Below, one piece after another: positions 21,537 to 31,652 of a stretch of DNA of 64,000 nucleotides. Below the pieces are notes generated by a model. It did no database searches and was not told where the DNA came from. It saw only the letters and a program-made list of their open reading frames with translations. Numbering within the stretch: position 1 is the stretch's first letter; every line of letters begins with the position of its first letter. Where the stretch lies: assembly GCA_017933935.1 (NCBI GenBank), contig JADWQK010002395.1, positions 496,001-560,000 of the forward strand, given 5' to 3'. The translations under genes and the position numbers were made by a program. The stretch is from Sesamia nonagrioides (taxonomy: Eukaryota; Arthropoda; Insecta; Lepidoptera; Noctuidae).

Positions 21537-22445
21537 ATAATTTAAAAAAAGAAAAGCAATAAAAATAACAGTTAATTTGATAATAGTTCAAAACAGTAAA
21601 TTTAGATTTCATTTTGTTGCATTATTCATGGCCCCTTTCAGTGTAGGCCTCCTCCAAGTGCCTCCATCTATTTCACTCGTACAAACCCGATTTCGATAAG
21701 AGTTGCAGTTTTGAAGAAGAAATCTTTTATTTTTTTAAATATCCGAAAATGCATTTTTTTTAACAGTTACTCTAAACAGCTGTTTATAAATAGTAATTTC
21801 TAGAAATGATATATTTCTAACAGAAAGAGGTAGATGGCGCCAGCTGTCATGTACACATAGTGCTCCCGTTATTAATTTATTTTTAAATTGATTAGTTGTC
21901 TGTATCTACACTAAAATAACTAAAAAGTGAATACAAAAGTGTAATACGTGTGTGCAAGTATTATCAGGACGAACTATACACCGTGCACTAAATAAATATA
22001 ACTACTAAAGTGGACAAATTGTTGTGATGAAAATACACGTCAACTCCGTGATTTAAAATCCTTTTTTATATATATACCAGTATTTAAAAGCTATAAACAA
22101 GTGAATCAGTGACAGGATACTGTGCAATTGTGCATGCATAACAGTTGAGCTAAAGTAAAAACCGTAAGTTAAGTGAATCATACTTAAGTGCTTAATCTCT
22201 AATCGTAACAGTTGTCATACACGATAACACGACCCACACTGATCAAGAACTCCACAGCTCAAGTATTGACTAATTACCTAATGTACGATTTATTACGCAG
22301 TGGCTTAAGTTCTGAAAAGGTTCAGGCGTAGAAACTGTTTGATATTGACAACGGTACCCTCAAGAAAAGAAAAAAAAAAAAATAAGTAAACAAAGCTAAC
22401 AATTTACTTATACATATTTTACTAATTTATTAATTTACTTATACA

Positions 22446-23588
22446 ATGAATTTCTTCGAAAACATCACACTGCGTAGCAAACGAAGACGATCCGATCCAG
22501 AAGTATTAACATTTGAGGATGATAGTTCTACAGATTCGACAATAGATGGCGTCGCTAATAGCAGCGTACCAAATATCATAGATGAAGAAAATGAATTAAT
22601 AGAGGACCTCAAACGCCAAATCAAAATATTAAATTCGCAACTACAGACGGCACACGACGAAATTAATAACCTGTCCCTTGAAAACACAGAACTAAAAAAT
22701 ACAATGGAGAGTATGAACTCAAAACATAAAATAATCGAGAAGGCAACTAAGAGGTTGGCTAGCGAGATAAGAACGCCGAGAAAAAAGTCCACGCTAACTA
22801 CTCCTATTAGAGGAACCATACAAAAACAACGCAAATATAATCCAGACTTCGCGACTCCGGAGCTATTTACCCCCGCGCAAACTACCCCTCAAAAGGACGT
22901 GAGTAACATTTATAATCGACAGGAACCGCAGAGGACACCTCAGTCGACACGCCAGGGAGAAGGCAACAAAAACAAATTGTGTTTAATAAGTAGTAATCAA
23001 AATAACAAAATACTAGCGATAGCTGAAAACACTTTTCCCTCTCACCAAATTTGTCACTACCTTCTACCTAACAGGGGAATAAAATCATTGTTAAGTAGCA
23101 TTTACACAAAAGTAGCTGATTACACGATGAAGGACAATTGTATAATATTCATTGGTGAAAGTGACTTTCGACAAACAAATAATTATTTTGATTTAATATC
23201 GACTATACGAGAATCATTGTTGGCTATAAAGCACACAAATATTATACTTTGTTTACCAACATATAAATATGACTATTATTCAACTGTGTACAATTTCAGA
23301 GTAGAAATGTTTAGTGGACTTCTTTACCAGGATATACAAAACTATAACTATGCTACATTATGTGACTCGAACCTGTACTTATCGTTCGACTATACCATGT
23401 TTAAAAGGCGTAGTGGACGTATTAATAACTACGGAATCAGAACCATTTTCAGTGATTTAGAAAGCTACGTTTATTATAACACGGATGAAGCTTTGTCAAT
23501 GAAAGATCCTTTGTCTTGCGATACTCCTAATTCGTATCGTTCATGTGACAATGCTGGTATTCCCGATCAACAGTTTTTTCGTGTATAA
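22446..23588 (+). CDS. LINE ORF1 protein, coiled coil plus SGNH-like domain (380 aa)
   Basis: Uninterrupted 380-codon frame starting at an ATG preceded by AT-rich leader. Residues ~46-105 form a heptad-rich coiled coil (ENELIEDLKRQIKILNSQL). Residues 106-175 are basic and proline/threonine-rich. Residues ~177-350 look like the esterase-like (SGNH-type) ORF1 domain of CR1-type LINEs, with CIIFIGESDF near 232 and NIILCLPTYKYD near 265. In related LINEs such proteins bind element RNA and self-associate. I cannot see a clear catalytic serine, so enzymatic activity is doubtful. Its end overlaps the ORF2 start by 38 nt in another frame. Confidence 0.7.
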   Translation: MNFFENITLRSKRRRSDPEVLTFEDDSSTDSTIDGVANSSVPNIIDEENELIEDLKRQIKILNSQLQTAHDEINNLSLENTELKNTMESMNSKHKIIEKATKRLASEIRTPRKKSTLTTPIRGTIQKQRKYNPDFATPELFTPAQTTPQKDVSNIYNRQEPQRTPQSTRQGEGNKNKLCLISSNQNNKILAIAENTFPSHQICHYLLPNRGIKSLLSSIYTKVADYTMKDNCIIFIGESDFRQTNNYFDLISTIRESLLAIKHTNIILCLPTYKYDYYSTVYNFRVEMFSGLLYQDIQNYNYATLCDSNLYLSFDYTMFKRRSGRINNYGIRTIFSDLESYVYYNTDEALSMKDPLSCDTPNSYRSCDNAGIPDQQFFRV

Positions 23589-24465
23589 TAGCTTATGCAT
23601 ATTGCATCAAAACATAAACAGACTTTTGGCCAAAAGTGACATAATGGCAGTTAATCTAGACATGCGTGTAACTGGTGGTAAATGTGTTCATATTCTTTGC
23701 TTTACAGAGCACAATATGAAGCAGAGTGACGTTGACTTTTTGAACATACCTAACTATACTTTGGCTGCATGCTTCACTAGAGCAAAACGAAATGGTGGTT
23801 CTTGTATACTTGTGAATAATACCATTCGTTTCACTGAAATTGAATCAGTGAAAAGTTTTAACATTCCAAACGTGTTTGAATCCTGCGCAATCGAGATAAT
23901 GGACCATAAAATTATAATAATATGTATATATCGAGTTCCAAATAATACTAAACTTAACATTTTCTTTAATAATTTGACATGCTTATTACAACAATTTTGC
24001 TATAAAAATAATCGAAAATTAATAATATGCGGCGACTTTAATATCGACATTCTACAGAAAAATAAAAATTCTACTTTATTTAAAGGTATTTTATAAGAGT
24101 TCAATCTGAAAGTAGAAATAAAACAACCTACACGTCCTAGTAGTGGTACGTGTTTGGACAATTTTCTGCATAATATACGTGGCTGCAGGAGTGAATTGCT
24201 TGAGTTAGGTGTCTCTGATCACACAGCACAAATCATGACGTTTCCAGTGCAACGGACATGCGTTTTAAAATACTATTTCGTAGCTAAGCGCGACTATAGT
24301 CAAGAAAACATTAAACTGTTTAGGAGGTGTATTGCTAGTCTTAGTTTCTCTGAGGTTTACGAAACGAATGATGCAAATGAAAGCTATAATATTTTTTTGA
24401 ACTTTTTAAATTATTTTACGATCTATGCTTTCCCATTATTAAACGTAAAATCTCTACAGTTATAA
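23551..24465 (+). pseudogene. LINE ORF2, endonuclease part (one in-frame stop)
   Basis: An APE-type endonuclease is recognisable by its ordered motifs: HQNINRL, FTEHNM, IIICIYRVPNN, LIICGDFNIDI and, downstream, LGVSDHTAQI. A TAA at 24094-24096 interrupts the frame, which then continues in register to 24463. A frameshift near 24430-24465 leads into the RT part. The likely start is the ATG at 23551, since the codon at 23545 is GTG. This domain nicks target DNA to prime reverse transcription. Confidence 0.7.
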
Positions 24466-26428
24466 GACCAAAATGGATAACTCGGGGAATAAAGTGCTGT
24501 AGCAAAAAGAGACGACTGTTATTATGGCAATACAGAAGAAACCGAAATTGTGATACAAAAGCGGCTTTTAAATCATTTTCAAAAAGATATCAAAATGTTA
24601 TCAAATTAACTCAAAAGGCACAGAACAGCTATTTTATAGGAACTAGCACCAACAAGTCTAAGGCAACTTGGCAGGTAATCAATTCTGTGAAATCCAACAT
24701 ACCTAAAATGACTATAAATGTAATTAACGCAAATGACAAACGCATAATAAATCCTAAAATGATAGCAAGACATTTCAATGATTATTTTATAGACTCAGTT
24801 CAAACGAATGCCGACAATCTGACAATAATTAATAATAATAAAAGTGACACATCACTAGGATCATATAAATCTATTTTTATGCAACCAACCATACCAAACG
24901 ATATAATTACAATAATAAATAATCTTAAAAATACCAATAGTACAGGATATGATGATATTGACACAAGGGTCGTTAAATCAACAGCACTTCTTATAGCGCC
25001 GATACTAAGTGACATTATAAATAAAATGATCCAAAATGGAGTTTTTCCACAAAAGTTAAAAGTTTCTATTATTAAACCAATACACAAAAAAGATGACATG
25101 ACAAAAGTCAATAATTACAGGCCGGTGGCGTTGATACCTATATTCTCTAAAGTGTTTGAGAAGGTCATTTATAACAGTGTTTATAGCTTCCTTGAAAAAA
25201 GTAATGCATTTTGTAAAGAACAGATGGGATTTAGAAGAAATAAAACCATAAACATGGCCATGTATACTTTCCTTGAAAAAATACATTACAACATGGACAA
25301 TAGAAAACCAGTCATGGCAATGTTCATGGACATGACCAGGGCGTTTGATTATGTTAACCATAGTGTGCTGCTAGCTAAGCTATATAGATTTGGTATCAGA
25401 GGTAACGTAGCCAATCTCATACAATCCTACTTGGAGGATAGGAAACAAATTACTCAGATTAGCCAAGTGAATATTAAGACAAAAAGTGAAGTAGTATATT
25501 CGTCTAATCCTAGATTTCTTCATTACGGTGTTCCGCAGGGTTCCATATTGGGACCTTTGTTGTTTATTTGTTATATAAATGACTTTCCCCAAGCAATTCC
25601 ACACCAAATGTCTTTATTTGCGGACGACAGTACGGTTATCTATAATAGTGGTAGTGACAAAGAAATGGAGGATGACATTAGCGCTAGTTTGGTTACGATT
25701 ATTGACTGGCTAAATGCAAATAATCTTAAAATTAATCTGACAAAAACTAAAATTATGAGCTTCAAAATTGGACAAAAAGGACAATCACAAATTAAAATCA
25801 CTTACAAAGGAGCTCCAATACTACAATCGAATGTAACAAAATTTCTTGGCCTATACATTGACAACGATATGTCTTGGAGGACGCAAATTGACAATGTGTG
25901 TGGGAAACTTGGCAAGTTCTCCTATGCTCTTCGGATGCTGGGTAAAGTGTCAAACATGACCGCACTCTTAGCAGCTTATCACGGTTACGTTGCCTCCATC
26001 CTGCGATATGGTTTGATATTTTGGGGCAATGGTACTAAAATTGAGCAAGTACTGATTGCACAAAAAAATGCATTCGAGCTATATGCAAAATAAAACGGAC
26101 CGATTCATGCAAGCCACATTTAAAAAACTTAAAAATATTGACTGTACCTTCCCTCTACATCTATGAGGCCTGTATTTTTATTAAAAATAATAAGGATCTC
26201 TATAGACCTGTCGAAAGCCAACGTCGCTCGAATAAGTTACATTTGCTTTTCACAAATACAAAATTTCTACATAAAAGCATATATGCAATGGCTCCAAAGA
26301 TATACAATAAATTACCAAATGAAATTGTATCAGCTAAAAATGTGAATATTTTTAAGCGTCAGCTTTTTGAACTACTTATTGAGAAGACATATTACTCTGT
26401 CAATGAATATCTTAATGACAAACTTTGA
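24466..26428 (+). pseudogene. LINE ORF2, reverse transcriptase part (frameshifted)
   Basis: The main frame 24687-26093 carries RT motifs in order: NTNSTGYDDI, IIKPIHKKDD, NNYRPVALIP, MAMFMDMTRAFDYVNH, GVPQGSILGPLLF and LFADDSTV, with the catalytic aspartates present. A shift in an A7 tract near 26061-26067 moves the C-terminus to another frame. That frame reads RAICKIKRTDSCKPHLKN, then LYIYEACIFIKNNKDLYR and IYNKLPNEIVSAKNV, and stops at 26428. No RNase H domain. Confidence 0.75.
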
Positions 26429-27959
26429 TAATTAACATAATCTGTATGATATTATTTAAATTTGACGACTCTTGACTCTGTTGACTATATTTTATTTTTT
26501 GTTTAATTTTTAAAAAATTGTAAATTGCTGACATTTTATTTAATTGTTTCTGAGGCTGTATCGTGTGATGCTGCCTATTGAGTTAATGTGCCCGCTTAAA
26601 TTGTTGACATATTTATTTTGCATGAAACTGTGACATCTACATTCGCTTTTTATGATATTTTGTATGCCTTTTGGCGGGACATAGCATGGACAAGAATTCT
26701 TTGTACATAAGATCTGCATAACTGTACCCTGTGTTCACAAGATTAATAAATGAATTTGAATTTGAATTTGAACAGTTTCATGAAAAAAGGACATAACACA
26801 AAAAATTTAAGCAGAACGGACAAAGCGCATTATAAAAATAAAAAAGAAAACAAAAAAAAATAATAAAAAATGAAAATATGTATAAAATACACATTTTCGA
26901 AAATCGCAAGGTAAAGTCGGATTCGATCCTGGTGCTCGTCTAATGCGAACCGGGACTGTGACGAACAGAGCCAACCATGCTTCGGGGTTGGGTTGTGAAA
27001 TTACCCTTCTAAATGTAGATGGAATAGAAAAGAAAAACAATAAAATAACAGTTGATTTGATAATAGTTCAAAACAGTAAATTTAGATTTCATTTTGTTGC
27101 ATTATTCATGGCCCCTTTCAGTATAGGCCTCCTCCAAGTGCCTCCATCTATTTCACTCGTACAAACCCGATTTCGATAAGAGTTGCAGTTTTGAAGAAGA
27201 AATCTTTTATTTTTTTAAATATCCGAAAATGCATTTTTTTAACAGTTACTCTAAACAGCTGTTTATAAATAGTAATTTCTAGAAATGATATATTTCTAAC
27301 AGTTTCATGAAAAAAGGACATAACACAAAAAATTTAAGCAGAACGGACAAAGCGCATTATAAAAATAAAAAATGAAAATATGTATAAAATACACATTTTC
27401 GAAAATCGCAAGGTAAAGTCGGATTCGATCCTGGTGCTCGTCTAATGCGAACCGGGACTGTGACGAACAGAGCCAATCATGCTTCGGGGTTGGGTTGTGA
27501 AATTACCCTTCTAAATGTAGATGGAATAGAAAAGAAAAACAATAAAAATAACAGTTGATTTGATAATAGTTCAAAACAGTAAATTTAGATTTCATTTTGT
27601 TGCACTATTCATGGCCCCTTTCAGTATAGGCCTCCTCCAAGTGCCTCCATCTATTTCAATCTTTTTGTGTTGTGTTATTGTAAGCACTCGTACAAACCCG
27701 ACTTCGATAAGAGTTGCAGTTTTGAAGAAAAAATCTTTTATTTTTTTAAATATCCGAAAATGCATTTTTTTTAACAGTTACTCTAAACAGCTGTTTATAA
27801 AGAGTAATTTCTAGAAATGATATATTTCTAAGTTTCATGAAAAAAGGACATAACACAAAAAATTTAAGCAGAACGGACAAAGCGCATTATAAAAATAAAA
27901 AAGAAAACAAAAGTAATAATAAAAAATGAAAATATGTATAAAATACACATTTTCGAAAA

Positions 27960-28060
27960 TCCCAAGGTAAAGTGAACGGATGTGGGATTCGAACCTGCTG
28001 CTCGTCTAATGCGAACCGGGACTGTAACGAACAGAGCCAACCATACGTCGCGGTTGGGTC
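27960..28060 (-). repeat. tRNA-like box inside the tandem unit
   Basis: In the last unit the minus strand reads GCAGGTTCGAATCCCACATC, a good box-B arm. The same position in earlier units is diverged (GGATTCGATCCTGGTGC on the plus strand). Upstream CGGTTGGCTCTGTTCG is only vaguely box-A-like, so this is a possible tRNA-derived segment and not a tRNA gene. Confidence 0.3.
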
Positions 28061-28097
28061 GTGAAATTACGCTTCTAAATGTAGATGGAATAGAGAA

Positions 28098-28720
28098 TGG
28101 TTGGTATAGATTTAATAGAACGTGCGTATTTCTCGATGCACGACGCCTCACCTCACGCATCGATGTACTCGCGCGGAGCGCCCCGCGCCCCGCAGTGGGC
28201 GGGGCTAGTCGTGTCCCACTTCGTCTGCTTCACCCCCTCAAATACCTAAAAGTTTGCTATTCACAGCGTCTTAAGAGGAAACTCTAGTGGTGATTTCTCT
28301 ATACAAACGTATTCCGCTGTTTTATTCGTGGATAATGCTCTTAGAGCATTTTTTTTTTTTTGTACACACCTATCATTTGATTTTTTCCGAAACTATATTA
28401 ATAAAAGAAATACGTTACTTCAAAATCGCAAAAAATAACCCATTTTTACAGTGCTGTTCAGATGACTAATAGACAAACGTGACAAGTTTTTGACAAAAAA
28501 GAAAATAATATAAGCATAGCTATACTTTTCCTCCAAATTTTGATATAAAAATAATTGAGATCTCTCGTGTTCTGAAAAATAAAACAGCGGAATACGAAAC
28601 GTCTTTTGGTCAACGTTTTTGTACGTAAAATCAGCCTGAGCTCCAATTGTCCTTTTCGCACTTTAGCGGTAGAGGTTGGAAGCAGCGCGACGGCAATAGT
28701 TTCTTCAAATACCCCAATAT
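28098..28720. other. Unique-looking stretch with inverted short repeats
   Basis: 28140-28215 is a GC-rich patch (GAGCGCCCCGCGCCCCGCAG). CGTATTCCGCTGTTTTATT at 28308-28326 is perfectly inverted at 28578-28596. CTTAAGAGGAAACTCTAGTG (from 28269) recurs inverted with two mismatches at about 29118-29137, beyond the MITE. These look like ends of non-autonomous elements; no coding frame. Confidence 0.35.
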
Positions 28721-28721
28721 A

Positions 28722-29104
28722 CAGTATGTTACCTAACAGAGGGCGTTCCCGTTAACCCGAAATAGTATAGCATACATACATGCTAAAAAAAATATTTCCA
28801 TTCGAAAACAAAATGTTTTAAAACTTTTTTCCAATATGAAAATATTCAATAAAAATTTTAAATTGACATGTAAAAGAAACACACTGTACACGCGAACATG
28901 AAAGACGGCAACGTCGCAATTTATTTATACATGACGACTACTATTTTGATTTAAAACAGGAGGTTTCAAATTTATTTCCAATTAGATTTTTTTTTTATTC
29001 GGATTTTTTTATGCTTATTTTTCTATGCTGATAATTTTATTTTAATCTATTAATGATATATATTAACGAGTTTAAGGGAACGCCCTCTGTTAGTTAACAT
29101 ACTG
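28722..29104. mobile_element. TA-flanked MITE, 383 bp, copy 1
   Basis: Ends CAGTATGTTACCTAACAGAG with GGCGTTCCC and its mirror GGGAACGCC with CTCTGTTAGTTAACATACTG form TIRs of about 30 bp. TA flanks both sides (28720-28721, 29105-29106). There is no ORF, so it is a Tc1/mariner-type non-autonomous element. It is strongly similar to 59959-60340 in the opposite orientation. Confidence 0.75.
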
Positions 29105-29136
29105 TATAACAATTCCTCGGCACTAGAGTCCCCTCT

Positions 29137-29655
29137 TAAGGAAAAGACAGGAGATATAATATTATTTTAGTAATAAGGGCATCGACGCCTGCGGCCCCTA
29201 TTGTCTTGTACACATACTACACTAAACTTAAATTCAGTGTATCGTATTCTTTCAATTTAATTAACAAAAAGACAAAAGTTATAATATTAATTATCATCAT
29301 CATCATCAACATTTCAGCGTAGGTATGATCCCGGTTGCATCCGCGGCATTGCATTCGCGTTATGTCCTGCTAAATTATATTAGCATCATAATTTGGCAAG
29401 ACTGAACTAAGCCCCTGAAGGGGTTCATACCCCGACTTGCGCGTTACTTTGTGTATATGTTTCACCACCACTGCTCTCGAAACGGTGAAGGAAAACATCG
29501 CGAGGAAACCGGCATGTCCTAGAGGCAAAACTTCGAAGACATGACATTACCAACCCGCACTGGGCCCGCGTGGTAAATTACGGCCCACCCCTTCTCACTT
29601 AAAGGAGGCCTGCAGCCCAGGAGTGGGAACATTGTAGGCTGATTATATGTAAGAA
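29137..29655 (+). repeat. Two adjacent dispersed repeats
   Basis: 29137-29285 is the uninterrupted sister of the repeat at 19748. From about 29290 to 29655 follows a SINE-like unit whose 3' half (GGTGAAGGAAAACATCGCGA to CAGCCCAGGAGTGGGAACAT, TAGGCTGATTATATG) matches the SINEs at 10325 and 34635. Confidence 0.5.
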
Positions 29656-29689
29656 AAGGATAAAATATTGGTTAAGTCCTGTTAAATTA

Positions 29690-29900
29690 TAGTAGTATCG
29701 TAATTTGGTAGGACTGAACTGTTTTATCTTCTGTTCTATTTTTAATACTGCCCACCTAGATGGATGAACGTTCTAAAGACGGCTGGGACAGGCTGGAAAT
29801 AGGAGGCGGTCAGTCCACCGCCTGCTGCTTATTGTGACTCAGCCTGGAAGAAGCCTATGTTCAGTCATGTGGACTGCATCAAATCGTTATTTATGAAAGT
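29690..29900 (+). mobile_element. RTE-like 3' scrap
   Basis: GATGGATGAACGTTCTAAAG, CAGTCCACCGCCTGCTGCTT and TATGTTCAGTCATGTGGACTG read like the terminal coding and tail part of an RTE-type LINE; short and frameshifted. Confidence 0.3.
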
Positions 29901-30204
29901 GAATTGGTATGTTTTAATAGGGACCGTTTTTTGACATCGTAAAATCTAATTCCGCTGCCGCTATTATTTTCATGAAGGCCATCACTGCGGTCTGTATAAG
30001 GCAGTCGCCATTCTTCTAGGAACTGTAGGTAATGGCTCCATATTGAACAGTGGTCAACAAATTTGTATTTTTTTTTGTCACATGAAAATTAATATCAAGT
30101 TTTGAATATACCAGAGCCACCAAACTATAAAATATCAATGAAAAAAAATGTACATTTTGGTAAAAAGTACAAAAATCAGACACACTTATAGAATTATTTC
30201 CTAA
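29901..30204. other. Non-coding stretch
   Basis: No feature supported. Confidence 0.3.
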
Positions 30205-30545
30205 TATCTAATAGATAGGTACTTATGATTTTCTTGAATATTTGGTTTCTGGTAGGTACCATAAAAGCCCCCAACAATAGTCTGCTAGCATTCCTGGTCT
30301 CCATTTCCCTTGATAACGCTTCTCCATTAAGGAAATGTCCTGATAGAACCACAGCACCCAAATTTGCCGTAAAGAAATCCAGATGAGAGTCCAGCATATG
30401 TATTTTCAAGGACATTACACCCTAAAGCTTTCATTCCTTAAATTAATTCATTAAATCTTTGTAATTTTCCGCTTTATAGCTAGAAAATTTTGAACAACAT
30501 TTACAAAACATTTCCAGGCGAGTTTTTCCTGATAAATCAGTTTTT
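30205..30545 (-). pseudogene. Decayed copy of a multicopy arthropod protein
   Basis: Across shifting minus-strand frames one reads LAWKCFVNVVQNFLAI, ALGCN, MSLKIHMLDSHLDFF, NLGAV, then in another frame QDISLMEKRYQGKWRPGMLA and DYCWGLLWYLPETKYSRKS. This order is the C-terminal part of an uncharacterised protein family that occurs in many copies in arthropods and hydra and is probably transposon-borne. The usual stretch between NLGAV and QDIS is deleted, and there are at least three frameshifts. Confidence 0.55.
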
Positions 30546-30564
30546 CTTCAAACTTCTTTTTTTG

Positions 30565-30660
30565 TAATAATTATAAACTAGTGCTTGATCGCAATCCCGC
30601 CTGATGGTAAGCATTGATGCAATCGTTGATGGTAAAGCGCGCTAGTTTAATAAGCCCATT
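30565..30660 (-). mobile_element. Jockey-like LINE 3' tail
   Basis: TATAAACTAGTGCTTGATCG, CCCGCCTGATGGTAAGC and TGGTAAAGCGCGCTAG match the 3' UTR of the 37171 element; only about 95 bp remain. Confidence 0.55.
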
Positions 30661-31050
30661 CACTCAAAAAACTGAGTGAATAGGAAGGAAGACGGCAGTT
30701 GAGCGAGGTGATGCAATGTTTAACCCAGAGGGAGATTGATCTGGAGACCCTCCACGACCAAACTCCCGACACAACAACATTTATTGCATCGTACCCGGCA
30801 CACATCACAACACAACTGCTCAGACCCGTCCTCCGTACGGCTTCACCAGACATCATGCCGGAACACGACGAATCGCTTGGCGGCAAGACTTTGTCTGGGG
30901 CCGGCAGAAGTTACCGCCCGTAACTTCTGCCGGCAGCCGATCTTAATAAAATGTAATTTAGCAAACACAATAGTAACAAAGTCGACTAAATGTAGTTATG
31001 TAGTGTATATGAAGTCAGAAATAAATATGTAGCTGTCACAAGAAAACTGA
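30661..31050 (+). repeat. Unclassified repeat family (copy 1), with hairpin
   Basis: Shared with 38908-39125 and 42605-42680: GAGGGAGATTGATCTGGAGA, CCAAACTCCCGACACAAC, ACACAACTGCTCAGACCCG, CATCATGCCGGAACACGACG and ACTTCTGCCGGCAGCCGAT. It ends with AGAAATAAATATGTAGC near 31018, a possible polyadenylation region. A 14-bp perfect hairpin (30901-30914, 30920-30933) is specific to this copy. The 74- and 98-codon frames are not conserved in the sister copies. Confidence 0.5.
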
Positions 31051-31074
31051 CAAAACTGTTATATATTTTTAACT

Positions 31075-31259
31075 AGCTTTCCGCCTAGTGTTCGGTTATA
31101 TCGCGCTTTTTAGATTTCCCTCGGGAATATCAAATTTTTCCGGGATAAAAGGTAGCCTATGTTCTTTCTCAGGGTCTAAAGATTGTCTGTGCCAAATTTC
31201 ATCAAAATCGGTTGAGAGGTTTAGGCGGGAAAGCGTAACAGACAGACAGACAGACAGAT

Positions 31260-31291
<32 letters not shown>

Positions 31292-31340
31292 CGACAGACA
31301 GGCAGAGTGACTCTCGCATTTATAATATTAGTATGGATTA
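31075..31340 (+). repeat. RTE-tailed SINE-like repeat
   Basis: Starts ACTAGCTTTCCGCC, carries the TTTTTAGATTTCCCTCGGGA and GGGATAAAAGGTAGCC core, an extended (CAGA)n tract at 31236-31310 and the ATTTATAATATTAGTATGG end. Confidence 0.75.
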
Positions 31341-31417
31341 GGGCACATCAACATAAATAAAAATCATTACACAGTTCATGTGAAAAAAAATATGTTTACC
31401 AGAGAAATATAATATAC

Positions 31418-31652
31418 TAGCTTTCCGCCCGCGGCTTCGCCCGCGTGGAGTTCGGTTATATCGCGCTTTTTAGATTTCCCTCGGGAACATCAAATTTTTC
31501 CGGGATAAAAGGTAGCCTATGTTTTTTCTCAGGATCTAAAGATTGTCTGTGCCAAATTTCATCAAAATTGGTTGAGAGGTTTAAGCGGGAAAGCGTAACA
31601 GACAGACAGACAGACAGAGTTACTTTCGAATTTATAATATTAGTATGGATTT
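31418..31652 (+). repeat. RTE-tailed SINE-like repeat
   Basis: Well-preserved copy: CTTTCCGCCCGCGGCTTCGC head, GGTTGAGAGGTTTAAGCGGG, short (CAGA)n and the ATTTATAATATTAGTATGG end. The 113-codon minus frame inside is an artefact of the repeat. Confidence 0.8.

Larger units (their letters stand above)
21824..26770 (+). mobile_element. CR1-like LINE, near full length (~4.95 kb)
   Basis: Inserted in a tandem-repeat unit with AACAG on both sides (21819-21823, 26771-26775) and an uninterrupted site in the next unit (27286-27310). Layout: 5' UTR (~620 bp), ORF1, ORF2 overlapping ORF1, 3' UTR and a tail of three GAATTT repeats. ORF1 is open; ORF2 carries one stop and two frameshifts, so the copy is not autonomous. 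The CR1/L2-type assignment rests on the ORF1 type, the EN-RT layout and the short repeat tail. Confidence 0.8.
21546..28097. repeat. Tandem array of ~530-bp units, split by a LINE
   Basis: Unit spans: 21546-21823 (partial), 26771-27299, 27300-27830 and 27831-28097 (partial). Shared landmarks are GTTTCATGAAAAAAGGACAT, AGCAGAACGGACAAAGCGC, AATGCGAACCGGGACTGT, GGCCTCCTCCAAGTGCCTCC and GATATATTTCTAACAG. Unit lengths are about 529 and 531 bp. The first unit is split at AACAG by the LINE at 21824-26770. Confidence 0.85.
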
